Assembly (NCBI GenBank): GCA_021396245.1
Contig: WNYE01000029.1
Span: 124,001 to 188,000, forward strand
Length of the DNA: 64,000 nucleotides
Direction: 5' to 3'
Origin: Sporothrix humicola
Taxonomy: Eukaryota; Ascomycota; Sordariomycetes; Ophiostomatales; Ophiostomataceae
Within the stretch, counting starts at the first letter, position 1. Each line of letters starts with the position of its first letter. Positions 1 to 13,615 of this stretch are shown piece after piece. The position numbers were made by a program, and so were the translations under genes. A model generated the notes under the pieces. It was given only the letters and a program-made list of their open reading frames with translations, was not told where the DNA came from and did not search any database.

Positions 1-2742
1 TATTATTTCCCTCTCTTCTTCCTCACCGTTACGCGCTCCTCTTGACCGGACCATTCACGTGCCTTTATTCCAGAAATTACCTCCGAAACAAACTACCATC
101 AGACGGCAGACATACGACCCGCGATCCATCGGACGACGCAACATCACGTCAGCAGGACCACAGGCAGTTTACTTCCTTACTTCCTTTAGAGATTGTCGTT
201 GTACCTGCCTGCCGGCCAGCAGCCAAGAAATAAAACACAAATAATAGAAAGAGACTAAAAAGAAGCTGCAGGTTGGGTAGGGTGGGTGGTATTCAACAGA
301 AAAAGAAAAAGGACAAGAAAAAGAGGCGTTTTTCGAAGATTCTGGCGTGAGAGACTAGAACGAAAAAGAAAGACATAAGATACAAGTGCTTTTGTATCTT
401 TCTTGTGCCTGCGAGAACGGAAAGAGACAACGGAAAACGGAATTGGGCCGGCCGGTGCAGGGGTCAACTTTAACCAGAGTTGTGAGGAAAGGAAGACGAG
501 ATACGAAAAGAAAGGACGAAAAGGCGAAGAAGCGAGCAACGAAAAGAAAAGACGACACTTGACAACAACACGAAAAGCGACGAAAAGGGAAAGCAACGTA
601 AGGAAACGACGACGAAAGAGGAAAGAAAAGAACGAAAAGAAGAAAAGAAGAAAAGAAGAAAGGTCTGAACGGAACAGAAGACGGAGCAAAAGGAAGACAG
701 GAAGCGGCATCCTTCACGGCATCCTTTTCTCAATCACTGTCACTTTGCTGGCTCTGGCACTTTTTCACTCATCACCCTGTCGAGCTTGTTCATCCTCCAC
801 ATCCTCCTCCTCTCCCCCATTCTCCATTTTCGATCTCCATCTTTGCGTCAATCTCCATCTTCACCACCACCTCCAGAAAAAACGTCGTCACTTGTTCGTC
901 TTCTCGCCTCTCGCTTGCAACAAGCTCGGGCACTGTCTGTATCGTTTATTCCCTCGTCCACGATTTTCTGCGATTTTCTCCCATTTTCTGCAATTTTGTC
1001 CCATTTTGTCCCATTTTCTCCCACACCTTTTTTGTCTCCCCCCTTCATTTTCAACCACTTGGACCCTCCCCGCAATACGACTGCCGATCACTCTAGCTGG
1101 CCCCATCTCCGAAGCGGGACAGCCAACAGAAGTCCAGAAGACTGGCCAGAAAGACAAAAAGACAGGGAATATCGAACCAGGATCTGGGACTCCATACTGG
1201 ACTCCTCAGTACTTTGTCCATCTTTGTCTATCCCGTCTGTTCATCTGCTCATCTGCTCATCCGCTCATCTGCCCTCTCTCATCGCCGGTATCTCCAGCCC
1301 GCTGATCACTTGGTTTCTGCCAATCTGCACTTTTGCATTTTTGCTTTTCGCCCTTTCCCATTTGCTTTTCGCAGTTTAATAAGCCGGGTTATTATCACGG
1401 CTATCCTCGCTTTTTGATCCTTCGCTTGCAACTTTCTCTACTCTGCACCCATTCTCCCCAATTTCATCCTTCTTTTTCTATTATCGCCAACTCCATATTC
1501 TCCTCCGCACTCGGCCACTCAACCCCGAACACTGTGGTCTCTTCTCCTCCTCATTTACATCTTGTGAAATTCAGCCCTATCTTTATTTTTTCGTCTTTTC
1601 TTCTTTTCTTTTCCTGGCTATTATTTCTTTCCTTTTCCTGCCCCGCTATCGCCCTACGTCCTTTTCTCGCTTCACCTCTTGGCTGTTGCTTCTCGATTTC
1701 CAATCTCTTGTCCGCCCGTCGTTCTAGTCGTTTCCTGTTGGTGGCTGCTGTTGTTCATCTCGTTAAGCTTTTTTTATCGTCCGTCTTATTCGCCATTCCG
1801 TTAAACGCCCCTTCCGTGCCATTTCTTGTGCCTCTTGTCCCTCCTGGTCGTTCCTGTCGTTCTTGGCCATCTCGTTCTTGGCTCTTGCCCATCTTGCCTC
1901 CGCCTCCGCCGCCCGTTCCCTCCCCACACTAAACTAAAAGGAAGCCAGTCTCGCCAGTGAGCGGACAGTGGAACAGTGGGCACCACCCACAACCACTTCA
2001 CTTCCTGCCCAGGCGCTGTTCCTCGTTGGCACTAGCCCCACCCCGACTTTCCCTTTTGGTCGCCTCCGCCGACTTACACCCTACCTGGTCACGGAGGGAC
2101 CTGGCCTGAGTGACTGACCTGTGCATTCTGTGCATCTTGTACTTTGTATCTTTTCTGGTCGCGGTCGGCCCGGTTTTTAGTTCTTTTTTGTTTCTGGTCT
2201 TTCTTGTTGCAGTGGGCGCGTGGTGTCTGTCCCTTGCTCCTTCCTTGCGCTTGGCTTCTTCGCGCCTGTTGGCGAAGCTTTCCAGCTCTAGCTCCAGATA
2301 CGGAAGGAACAACATCAACAACACATCTAAAAAAGAAGGAGTGACTGGCGAGCCAAGACTTTCTGGACCTTCTTTACGCGAGATACAGAAAAGATACAAA
2401 TACCCACGAGGGAAGGAGCATCCCACGAGTGCACCCCGTTGCCCATTCCCTGCTGCCCACGCTCTTTCCACGTTTGAGCGGCAGTGAACAACAACAATAA
2501 AAAAAGCCAAAAAAAGTCAAAAAGGGCAGTTGCGAACGTCATCGACCGGAGCTACTTTGCTTCTTCACTACCCCCTCACTTTTTCTTCTCTCCTTCCCCT
2601 TTTCCCATCCTCTCCTTCCTTCCTCCTCCTCGCCTTCTTCCCTAAATATCTTCATACCCAACTCTCCCCCTTTTCTCTTTTCTTCTCATCACCATACACA
2701 ACATCATTATCCAACTCGAACACACCGCAACACACACCCACA
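1..2742. other. Intergenic / leader region with strong purine-pyrimidine skew
   Basis: No gene is supported here. From about 480 to 710 the plus strand is almost purely purine (runs of GAAAAG/GAAGA). From about 720 to 1900 it is dominated by T and C, with imperfect short repeats: CATTTTGTCC-type units around 961-1023 and CATCTGCTCAT-type units around 1235-1275. The long open frames that cross it (for example 403-1305) come from this biased composition and show no recognisable protein features. The last few hundred bases before 2743 are C/T-rich and are probably the promoter and 5' leader of the transporter gene. Confidence 0.6.
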
Positions 2743-4392
2743 ATGAGCGACGACGAGAAAGCCCACGGCAGCCCCGTGGCCGAAACCGTCACCATCCACG
2801 GCCTGCCCGAAGACCCGGACGCACATCTCAGCGAAGCCGAACGGGAAGCAATCGTAAGTTTTTCCATCGTGCGAGCCAATGAATTGTCATCAACAAGGAG
2901 ACTGCATATTGACACTGACCTCGACAGGACCGCAAATTGATCCTGCGCCTGGATTTTATCCTGATCCCATGGGTGAGTCGAATCTGAGACAACATTTGAC
3001 AGCTGTGCATCTTGACAGCTACCACCCTTACCCCACCAAGAACAACCACTGACTTCTCTCCAGCTCTGTCTTTTGTATTTGATGGCCTTTTTGGACCGCA
3101 CAAACATTGGCAATGCCAAAATCGCCCACTTGGCCACCGACCTGGACCTCTCCGTGCCCCAGTATAACATGACCCTCACCATCTTCTTCATCTCCTACTC
3201 GGTCTTTGAGCCCGTCACCAACATCCTGCTCAAGCGCCTGCGGCCTTCCATCTTTATTCCCTGCATCATGATCACCTGGGGCGCCAGCATGCTCTCCATG
3301 GGCTTTGTGAACAACTACGGCGGCCTCCTGACTGCCCGCTGGTTCCTGGGCCTGTGCGAGGCCGGTCTGTTCCCCGGCATTAACTATTACCTTTCCTGCT
3401 GGTACAAGCGCTCCGAGTTTGGCATCCGCGCCGCCATCTTTTTCTCGGCGGCCGCCGTCTCCGGCTCGTTTGGTGGTTTGCTTGCGGCGGCTATTGGCCT
3501 GCTCGACGGCAAGCGCAACCTGCCCGGCTGGGCGTGGATTTTCATTGTCGAAGGCGCGCTCACCATCTTCTTGGGCTTCGTTTCGTTCTTCATGGTCCAC
3601 GACTTCCCCGACGAGGCCCGCTTCCTCAACCCCACCGACCGCATCCGCATCATCCGCCGCCTCAAGCTCGACCAGCAGTCGTCCGCCGAGCACGAAGAGT
3701 TCCGCACTTCGTACCTGATGGCCGCCCTCAAAGACTGGAAGATGTGGCTCGGCATGGTCATCTACATGGGCTGCGACATGCCGCTGTACGCGTTCTCGCT
3801 CTTTTTGCCATCGATTATTGTCAACCTCGGCTGGGGCGGCTCGGTCGTCCACAGCCAGCTCATGTCCGTGCCGCCGTACGCCGCCGCCGCCATCCTGACG
3901 ATCACCATTGGCTACATTGCCGACCGCACGCGCCAGCGCGGCCTCTGCAATATCTGCACATCGGCCCTGGGCATCGTTGGGTTTAGTATGCTCATCGGCA
4001 CCTCGCGACCGGGCGTGCAGTACGCCGGCACGTTCCTGGCGGCGCTCGGCATCTACCCGTGCATCGCCAACACGATTACCTGGGTGGCCAACAACACCGA
4101 GGGCGTCTACAAGCGCGGCGTGGTGCTGGGCTTTGTCATTGGCTGGGGCAACCTGAACGGCATCGTGTCGTCCAACATTTACCCCAAGGCGCCGTACTAC
4201 ATGGGCCACGGTATTATCCTGGGGTACATGGCTGTGTTTTTGTTTGGCGGCTCGGTCCTGATGACGACGATGCTGCGCCGCGAGAACCGGAAGCGCAAGC
4301 GCGGCGACCGCGACAACTGGGTGGCCGGCCTGAACCCCGCCGAGATCGACATGCTCGGCGACCGCCGGCCCGACTTCCTCTACACTACGTAG
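2743..4392 (+). CDS. MFS transporter, anion:cation symporter (Tna1/Dal5-like) family
   Basis: Plasma-membrane major facilitator protein, predicted 494 aa. Exons are 2743-2853, 2928-2972 and 3064-4392. Introns have GTAAGT and GTGAGT donors and CAG acceptors, and the frame is kept across both. The start ATG sits in CACAATGAG, and the N-terminal 50 residues are acidic and cytosolic. Family hallmarks are the segment after exon 3 begins (YLMAFLDRTNIGNAKIAHL), then about 12 hydrophobic segments, the glycine-rich GLCEAGLFPGINYYLSCWYKR loop region, and the GWAWIFIVEGALT motif near the middle. Fungal members carry nicotinate, allantoate, pantothenate or other organic anions. The substrate here cannot be told from sequence. 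The gene ends with TAG, used as a normal stop. Confidence 0.93.
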
Positions 4393-7300
4393 GGGCCCGT
4401 TGAAGTTGAAAGGAGGAGGATGAGATACTTGGGCACGGGTGGTGAGCCAGCGTTGACGATTTTGACATTTTGATATCTTTTGATACTTTTTGATGACTTG
4501 CTTTTTGTTTTACGGAGTGTGGGGAAGGGAAACAACCACGATGAACGACGCAGGAGTTGGTGGCCCACTGTCACTTTTCACGGGTTTCTAGGCAGGTGGA
4601 AACCCGTTTGCAGATGACCCTTTCTTTTGGTGGAGCGTTTGTTGATAGGAGAGATTTATTTGGCTGGTTGGTTGCTTGGTTGTTTGGTCATCTATATCAG
4701 GTCATCTGATCACGATTTGATCTGTTTATTTTTGATACATTTGGTACATGAAAATTTCATTCGATTACAATGTTTGCATGTTCCATCTTTGCTGCTGTAA
4801 ATTGTTTTCACTGTCGACCACCCGAATCAGAGATTCAGAGATGGGATGACGGCCAGCTGCACTCGTCCCAATTTCTGTCTGCGTGCCTATTGTATCTATC
4901 GTGTACTCGTGTACTGTACTCTTGGTGTACGATCAGTGAGTGACCCAACTGCATTGGATTTGTTCACCGACACTTGTCATAGGAAGGCAAGTGACTTCAC
5001 GAGTAATTGAGTCCAACTTCCACTTTCCCATTTCCATCCCTAAGCACTTCTCTTCGCTCCCTTTTGATTTCTCTCTTTCTCACCTCCTTTTCTGCCAATT
5101 GCCCATCTCCGCTTCCCGCTGTCGTGCAACTAACGGGAATTTGAATACATGATGCAGAGAAAGTGCATACAAATAACCAGACAGATGTACACGCCGGATG
5201 CAGAAATACAGCAACACGGAAAGAAAAGTCATGAAAAGCACATGTGCAGCATGCAAGGCATCCGCATTACCATCCGATGCAATGTTCAGTTGGGCTGGAG
5301 AAGAAAAGAGAGATTCTGGCGAATCAACATTGAGATGTGTTGTCCGAACAAGGGCATGATCCCCTGACGGGACTTTGTGTTGTGCTGTGGCGCTGACAGC
5401 CTGGGAGAGCTGAAGAGACGGAGGTGCAAGAGAACGAAAAGTAAAAACAGGAATAATGCACGACAGACGGGATCGATGATGGCCAATGAGAGAGAGGAGG
5501 ACGATATGTGAGGAAATTGGAGAGAACGATAAAATCTACACCAGAGAAGTATCATCATCAAAGTTTACGTTCAAGTCTGTTGGTTTTCTTACGGTGAAAT
5601 CCATTTTACGTTATCACTCGTTTGATTTTGCAACCATTCGTCAATATTATGCACGCTTCCGTGAAACTGAAATTGACGACGCGTCGACATGGCGGTCACG
5701 TTTGCGAAAAAAGTACCAACAAAATGCTCGTACCCGTCAATTATCACAAGTGTCCGACAATACTCCGTTGAAGAAAAAGATTGTCAGGGATCATTATTGC
5801 TGTGGACGATTTTATTTTTTCCTGATGTTTACATCGCTTCCACATCGACTTCCTTCCCTGGTCATATTACTGGTATTATTGCATTAGTTATGACAATACA
5901 AAACAATGGGGTTCTGGGGCGCAAGCACAGATCGAAATGAGATATGTTTCTTTTGGCTTTTGACAGTTGAGAGACAGGTCAGAAGAGAGACAAATCGACA
6001 GTCGACAATGGACGTGAAAGAGACAGGCCAGCCACTTGTCAGACGTCAACTGTGGCTTTTATGGATATCCACTACGAGGTGACTGACAAAAGACAGAAGT
6101 GAACTTGCAAAGACAGACAATAGACAGAAGCACGCGATGAAAGACAATAGGCGACGATGGATCACAAAAGAGTGGACGCATAAATACACAGACTCAGAGA
6201 GACTACACAAAAGAGACGACAGGACACAGACAGGCACAATGAGTACAAACCCAAGACAGAAAGACATGACAAGATGGCTGTCACTCGAGTGTGTTACTAG
6301 AGGGGTGAAATAAGTGAAAAGAAGTGCAGAAAGGAGAAGACGATACCGACTGGAAGACGGGTTCTTGGGATATTTCGTGTTTGCCGACATTGCGTGAGAA
6401 AAGGAAAGCACCCGATGCTGCATCCCGAGGGCAAGAGGATTGGGGGGAAAATACAAGATACAATATGGAAAGAGTAAAATGCAAGGGAAGACAAGGAGAT
6501 AAGTAGACAAAAAGACAGGGAAGGGGTATGAGGATGGATATGTTGTGCCACAACATGTCGTGTTTGGGGGGTTGTGGAGTGTTGGTTGATGGGGTGTCTT
6601 TTGAGAAAAGATAAAATATTAATTATGTAAGTACTTGGCCTTCTGACCTATTTCATCACCTATTTACACAGAAAGAGACAAACGACGTATGAAACAATAC
6701 CGTTACACAGAAAAAGACGAGCAGTCTTGGGGTCTTGGACAGTCTTTCCGTCGCTTGTGACTTTCTTGCCTCTTTCGTAGTGACTTAGACCGCGACTTTT
6801 GACCGCCAATTCCCATCCGAGCTGTTTCCACTGGTGCTCTCAGTCTTTCCATCTTTACCTTCAAGTTACATAATTGCCTGTCTTTCGTCTCTTGTCGGTG
6901 TGCACACCCGGCCGTTGCGTTTGTCTTTGTCTTTGTCTCTCATTGTGTCTGCTTTATTTTATTTTGACGAGGTCAAATTGTGTCATGAATGAAACAGAGT
7001 GTATGTATTCAGATATTTGGAAGACATGAACTTGACAAAGTGAAGCTGCTTGAATGTGATTGGAAATGGGAAACTGGAGATTCGCTTACTGGGTTGGAAA
7101 AAGAGAGAACTAACAGCAGAACCAACGACAATTCTCTCACACCATTATCAGATAATTTGAGAACACATGGCAATGTTTAGAACAAATGTATCAATCTTAT
7201 TTCGGAAATTGTGTGTTGTTCTAAAGCGTTCCCTGGATGTGACTTTTTGTTGGAAGTTTGTTTTCTTTTGAGTTTTTTTTATTTTGTTTTCTTCACGAGG

Positions 7301-9464
7301 TCTGTTGGTACGCCGTGAAATACACAGAATGTTGGCTGAGAGCTGGCTGAGAAGGAGACACCAAATGAAAACACAGCAACGAAAAGAGCAACCAGAATAG
7401 AAGCTCGTAAGTGGACGACAACGACGAAGAGGGGATGGATAACAGTTGTTACACGGCATATCTTCGTGTTGCGCCTTGCCGTCCGCCGCTTTTGTCGTGT
7501 CAATTTTCTTTCGGTTTCCTCACAATCCTCATCAAACGGCAATTTGTCATGATGGTTGACAGCTCTATTGATCTGAATCTCAGCTGTTGATGTTTGCTCT
7601 TGCATTTTTACTCATTTTGATATTTGGACATTATCCTACCATACAAGTTCCAACATCGTGACGATTTTCGTCCCTCTCGCTTCTCTTGCCCCCAAAGAAT
7701 ACAATAAATATTGGCGAATGGCATGCCGTCCATGCAGCCTTCCGTCCACCGTCTTTTGGTCGTTTTTTGCCCTCTATTGGTTTGTTGGTCGAGCCTCTCT
7801 GCTTTTGTCCTGCATATTGACCAAGGCTGTCCAGAAATAAAGACTGCCTTCGACAGCTGTCAACTCTGCCGCTTCTCAGCCGCACCACATTCAAACATGC
7901 AATAGAAGGCTACAGCTTTGCCCATCCGTCGTCAATACTTCCCGTTTCTCTTCTCCCCTCAACAATAGGGTTGCATTCTCCTCGAGTTTGCTTGGGGATA
8001 GAACGTGTATGCCGAACATTCAACGCCCGAAGCCACACCCAAACAATGACTTGCATGGAATTAAGAGAAGAGGAGAAGAAAATAAACGAGGAGACAAGTA
8101 AAAGTTAGGACATGGAGGCCACCTCCAGGCCCGGCAGTCAACGCAGTCAACCCTGTTATCGGCCTTGGGCCTCCCGGACTGCCCTTCCGATGTTTCCATT
8201 GACGAATTGAGTTTGAGGTTATTTTAAAAACGAGTTGACATAAAGAGAAGAAAGAAAACGAGAACCGACTTATCGACCCATAAGAGCCTTGACAGCAAGC
8301 CACCACATTTGATTTGGATCCCACTTGGACTCGACGTCGCAGGTTGCCAGCCGTTGACGCCTTTTGTTCGCTTCTGTCTCCTCTTTTGCTGTCGTCAACG
8401 TGAACTTATGTTTTAGTGCATACACCTTTCTTTCTTTCCTTCAAATACTAATATACGGCCTCCCCTGATTCCTTGACATCTTGACGTTTGTGTTCCATGC
8501 AGATCTTGTGAACCTCTGCCCATCCTCTTTTGCAGTCTTTCTCAGTCGTCGGGAGGCTGCAAACAGACCCAGAACATACATACAGCAAGTAAGTCCACCG
8601 GTACGGATATCATGCAGATGCATGTACAAACAAGACACGCAGCAAACAGAAGACACAACGAAAGACAGAATCACCAAAAACACAAAAGTCAACTCACCTT
8701 CACCTTTATCTCCCACCTCTCACTCTGTCAAATCACGGCGTTGTTCCATATTTGTCCGATCTTGTGCTCCCACGACATGGTTTGTGTGGCGTCCTGTCCT
8801 CTTGTCCTCTGTCTTTCTTGTGTTCCCTCTTGTCGTCCTCTGTCGTCCTCTGTCCACTCTCGCTCTTTTTGCCCTTTTCGTTCCCCTTTCCTTTTCTCAT
8901 CCCCCTCTCCTCTCTTCTTCCCGTAATACTGTGTCTCCTTGAGTCCTCCCCTTGATCCCTCAAAACCCAGCAGGTCTCCGTCCCCCGTCATTTTGAAAAC
9001 ACAAGAAAACCCAAGAAAACGCAGCTCGTGACTGGAAGAAGAAGGGTGTAATTTCATCTTACAGCCGTTCTCCGTTCTTCCCCATCCCCTTTCCCTCTGT
9101 CCCTCCCCGTTCCTGTTTTGTGTCATGTCGTTGTCTTTCTCCCTTCTCCGGTCTCCGTCTCCTCCAGTCTCCTTGATTTTTCATCTCCAGCAACCTAGCA
9201 AACTCACCCAGTCTAGCCACTCTCACCCTGTCACGCCCAATCTTCTTTTCGTCTCGTCGTCTCAAGTCCTCGCCGGTCCTCGTCCTCGTCTCATCATCCC
9301 GTTGTCCTCGTTCACTGACCCTGCTCTCACCATCTCCTCTCTTCATCTTCACCTCGTCACCGTTTGCATTGCTTTTCACAACTTCGTCGCCCACCTCCTC
9401 TTTCTTTTCTCTGTCTTTCTTTTCACACTCCCTTTTCACCTCCCACTGACACTCTAGAAACGAC
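4393..9464. other. Intergenic region, 5.1 kb
   Basis: No confident gene. 5950-6520 is rich in AGACA/GACAG words (TGTCT on the other strand). Around 8700-9464 the plus strand is strongly C/T-rich and is likely the promoter and leader of the GPCR gene. A minus-strand frame at 7279-7605 (108 codons, basic N-terminal half, one or two hydrophobic stretches) is the only open frame that looks mildly protein-like, but it has no recognisable domain and I do not call it. Confidence 0.5.
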
Positions 9465-11661
9465 ATGAATGATGATCTGGCCACGATGCAGCTCTCGGGA
9501 CAACAGGCCAGCGTCGTCGTCGGCCTCGAGCGCGCCGGCGCGTCTCTCTCCATGATCGGCGTCTCTCTCATCATCGTCACGTTTGCACTCTTCAAACGGC
9601 TCCGCACCGTGCCCAACACCTTTATTCTCTTTGCGTCCATGGCCAACATTGGCGCCAGCACCGCCAGCCTCATCGGCCTGTCGGGCATCGCCCAGGGCAG
9701 CAACAGCACGTTGTGCCGCGCCCAGGCCTTTCTGCTCGAGCTCTTCATGCAGTCAGACCCCATGTGGTCGTTTGCCATGGCGTTCAATGTATATCTAGTG
9801 TTCTTCCACTCAGCCAACCCGACCACCTTCCGGCGGCACCTGTGGGTTTATTGTTTGGCGTGCTTTGGCCTGCCGATGATCCCGGCCATTGTGTGCTTGT
9901 ATGTCCAAAACGCCGCCAAGGGGCCGGTGTACGGCGACGCCACGCTCTGGTGCTGGATCGGCGACAGCTGGAACGCCCTGCGCATTTATTCGTATTACAT
10001 CCCCATCTGGGTGTGCATCTTCTTGTCGGCCGTCATTTATGTCGCCGTCGGCTACCACGTTTTCCACCAGCGCAACCAGCTGCGCAACCTGACGCTCAGT
10101 AACCAGGCCAAGGACCTGTCGAGCTCCGAGGTAAGAGACTCGGCAGACAAGGTACGACCGGGGGTCCCATGCGCAATGCGAGAATCCACAGTTATTAACT
10201 CACCTTCTCTCCCAGAACCTCACGAGACAGCCCGAGATTTACGGGACGGTGACGACCGAAGTGCAGATCACGTCCGACGTGTGCGAGACGGCCTTGTCGA
10301 GCGAAAGGACACCGCCAATGACACCACTTGGGTCGCCGATGCAGTGTCCGTGGAGCGACGATCCGTTCCCCAACACAATCGACAACAGCACAAATAGCGG
10401 CTTCGGCCACCACCACCACCATCTTCACAACATGGATGAAGAGCGCGGTCTCGGTGGTGGAAGTAGTGCCATCTCGCCGCCACCTGCCGTTCATGGCAGC
10501 ATCCACGGCAGCTCTTCCCACGGCATCCACAGCGGACCCAGCACTGTTTATCAGGCCACATCAACAACCGTCATCACCTCGCCTTCGCCGCCGCACGGAT
10601 TCGCTCATATCAGCGGCCCCTCGTCGCGCAATAATGACCACTTGGCCTCCGCGTACCGTCTGCAGCCCCAGGTTTCTTCGAGTGGCAACGGCCACAGGTC
10701 CCACGGCCACCTCGCCCACTCCCACCACCTGCACCTCCACCGCGGCAACACGCCCATCCATTTGGGCAGAAGAAGTAGCCGTTCTGACCGCAAGTCGTCT
10801 GGGCAGCACATTTCCATTGCTGAACGCTGCCGCCGCGCCTGGCACCGCTTCACCGGGAAACTCAGGCACATGGACCCCGTCAAGCTGGCGTACCTGCGCA
10901 CGTCCTTCGTCTTTGCCATTTCCGTCCTGGTCACCTGGACGCCCAGCTCCATCAACCGCGTCTACACGCTCGTGTACCCAAGTCGCATCAGCTACGGCCT
11001 CAACATTGCCAGCGCCGCCGTTTTGCCTCTCCAGGGCGTCTGGAACGCCGTCATCTACTTTTCCACCAGCTGGAATTTGTTGAGAGACGAAGTTGCCCGC
11101 CACTATGCGCGCTCGCGCTGGATGCGGCGTGTCGGCGGACGGGTTAGCGGCGGGCTGGCCCGGCTGAGGGGACAGGCTGGCGGCGACAAAGAATTGGCTG
11201 GTGGCGCAGGCAGCAACGGCCGCATCCCGGGCATTGTGGTGGCCGGTGCGGGCGAGATGGATGGTCGCCGCGGCAGCAATACACAGATGGGCACCGTCCT
11301 GTCGGCGGTGCGAAGTCGCAGCCACAGCCACAGCCAAATCCATCCGGCCTCGTCGTCGAGAAACATGTCCGAGTCGGCCCAGGGCGGACTTGGGGGGATC
11401 AACTCGTCTGTCCATAACATCTATGGCTGCTATGACAACGACACCGAGAGCGATGGCCTTGACGGCCTCGACGGCCTCGACGGCTTCAACGAGCACTCCA
11501 CTGTCGGCAGCAACAGTCCCGGCCTGAGGGCAGGCAACCGGAGGCTAAGGCCGGCGGCCAGCATGGATCTCGAAGCGTGCTCACCCAGAGGGCAGCGCAG
11601 CCCGCGGAGTCCGCCACGAGGCACATTGCGTGTCCAAAGAGGAGGTCAGTTGGATACGTGA
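9465..11661 (+). CDS. G protein-coupled receptor, cAMP-receptor/Git3-like class
   Basis: Seven-transmembrane receptor, predicted 703 aa, expected in the plasma membrane upstream of a G-alpha/cAMP pathway. Exons are 9465-10130 and 10216-11661, with donor GTAAGA and acceptor CCCAG. Exon 1 encodes TM1-TM5: hydrophobic stretches at about residues 25-45, 50-72, 100-120, 128-150 and 175-200. It also has a Cys in LCRAQAF and another in LWCWIGDSW that could form the usual extracellular disulfide. Exon 2 begins with a very long third cytosolic loop (about 250 residues; His, Ser and Gly rich, with a HHHHH run). TM6 (LRTSFVFAISVLVTWTPSS) and TM7 follow, then a basic tail with repeats of Leu-Asp-Gly near 11456-11485. 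The Pezizomycotina relatives are the cAMP-receptor-like GPR proteins. The ligand is unknown. Confidence 0.85.
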
Positions 11662-13615
11662 AGGGTTGGAGAAGTTGATGTTTTGTTTTGTCGTTTTGCA
11701 TTCGTTCTTGGAAGTGGTCTCAGTATATCCTGTCGTGTTATTGCGTTTGTATTTTCGTTTTCATAGTCTCGTAAGAAAGCACCAAGAGTGCATAGTCGTC
11801 AAGTCGTCGGAAAAGTCGTCTCGTTTAAATAATTCGTTGTGATATCCTAGGTCGTGAATCGTAAGCATTGACATTTTTGTTGTTTTTGTTAGGTTCGTTG
11901 ACAGCTGAGAGCTTGCCAGCCAATCACAGCGGGTAATCGCTCTTCTTTGCAACAAGCTTGTGCCTTGGCGTTTCCCCTTTTTGCCGTTTTGGGTCATTAT
12001 TTTTAGTGGGCTCTGGCGCAATCGGTACCTGAGCCTGGAGCGCTACGAGCCGTTGCTTTGGGCCGTTTGCCTTTTTGCCCTTTGGCGCGTTCTGGCGTGT
12101 ATGGGAACCTTTTTAGTGCTTCTCGAACGCAGCTGGACCGTTGATTTGGTGTCGTTTGGTGCTTTCCTCGGTATTGGCTAACTCGCTGGTTTGGCCAAAT
12201 TGCAGCCAGCGTTTCAAGGGCCATTGCAGCAACTGAGCGCATCTTTAGTGCTGACCGAGGAAGAACGAAGGAAACAACTGAAAAGAAAAGCGAAATCAAG
12301 GAAAGAGCTGGTTGGAAGACAGGAAAAGAAAACAATGGCGGCAGGAACGGTCCGCCGAGTGCCCCTCGCGAAATGTAAACAAAACGTGCCTTCCTCTCCC
12401 ACGGTCACAACTCACAAAGAAGCGCAAGTACGCAAAATACAAATCGACAGGAAACTACCAATCGGTGCGCTTTCCTTGTCGGCGCCTTCCAATGGGCTTC
12501 CAATCAACCACTTTCCTCTCCTGTCCATCTCTCCGTTTTGCCTCCTTCTCTGCACGTCAACGTTGATCACTCGCACCTGCGTTTGTGTTGTTTCCTCTTC
12601 CTTTCGTGGATTTGTGGATTATGGCAGTCGCGACCGTCACCGCCGTTACCCCGCCGTTTCCTTTCCTTCCCCACTGTTACCAGTGCTCACTCTGTTGTTT
12701 CCCCCTAGTTTCTCGCTTTTTCTGGGGACCCGCTCGGCTGCATCTCAGCCCTCTTCTCACGCACTCTCAGACTCGCTTTTCTCGTCTCCCCTCCGCGTCC
12801 ACTCCCTCTCTTCCAGTCTCTCAGATCAACTGGCACTGGCACGCCGCCCACGAGATATTGATTGACCGACCCAGTTCCCGCGTGCCGTCGAGTCCAATCC
12901 CGTTCCTTTGCTTGGCTGTCAACAAGACGGCAGGACTGGCTTTTCTCACTGCATCCTTTTTTCTTTCGTTTCTTCTTTTCTCTCTCCTTTCTTTTTGCAT
13001 TGTTTTCTCCCTCGTTTTCTTCCCTTCACACGCCGCGACGATTTCGACGACCTTTCGACATTTTATCTCCCCTTTGGCGACGCGCCAACACGACGGACAA
13101 CCATCCAACAACGAGGTGTCAATTCACATTCTTTGGCTTAAACTCTAGACGACAAAGCACTCACACCTTTTCCCGCGAGACGGCACGACCAACTCCCCAA
13201 AAGACCCAGCGACACGGCAACGGCACGGCTGGCCCTGGCGGTCGCCCTTTTCTCTGGCGCCACATTCGTTATGCGACACTCCTCCCTTTCTTTTCCTTCA
13301 CGACGAACATAAACACGACGACAACAGAACGACGGCCAAAGTCTACGACGAACCCCTACGAGCTTTGACGAATCACGGCGACTCTATCATCCTTGAGGAA
13401 TATCCATTGGTGCTTTAGACACCTCGTGGCGATCTCACGGGTGCCCGTTTTACGCGACGAAACGGATCGACGAAACAACTACCGTGAATCAGACGAATCG
13501 ACCTTGACCGACCACCTCCTCCCGTCCATACACATATCCATGCTCTGCTGTCGATAGAGGGTAGAATATACCAGTCACGCGCCGTGCAGAACATTGCAGC
13601 TTCTCCTTCTTCACA
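11662..13615. other. Intergenic / promoter region
   Basis: No gene supported. From about 12480 to 13300 the plus strand is C/T-rich, as in the leaders of the other plus-strand genes. It then changes to a C/A/G-mixed leader directly before the kinase start at 13616. Confidence 0.5.

Noticed and set aside
403..1305. 300-codon plus-strand open frame
   Set aside because: Produced by purine-only then pyrimidine-rich composition. The Lys/Arg/Glu start and Ser/Pro/Phe remainder show no domain, and several frames are open at once.
7279..7605. 108-codon minus-strand frame with a hydrophobic stretch
   Set aside because: Short, no homology visible and no clear promoter or intron signals. Could be real but cannot be supported.
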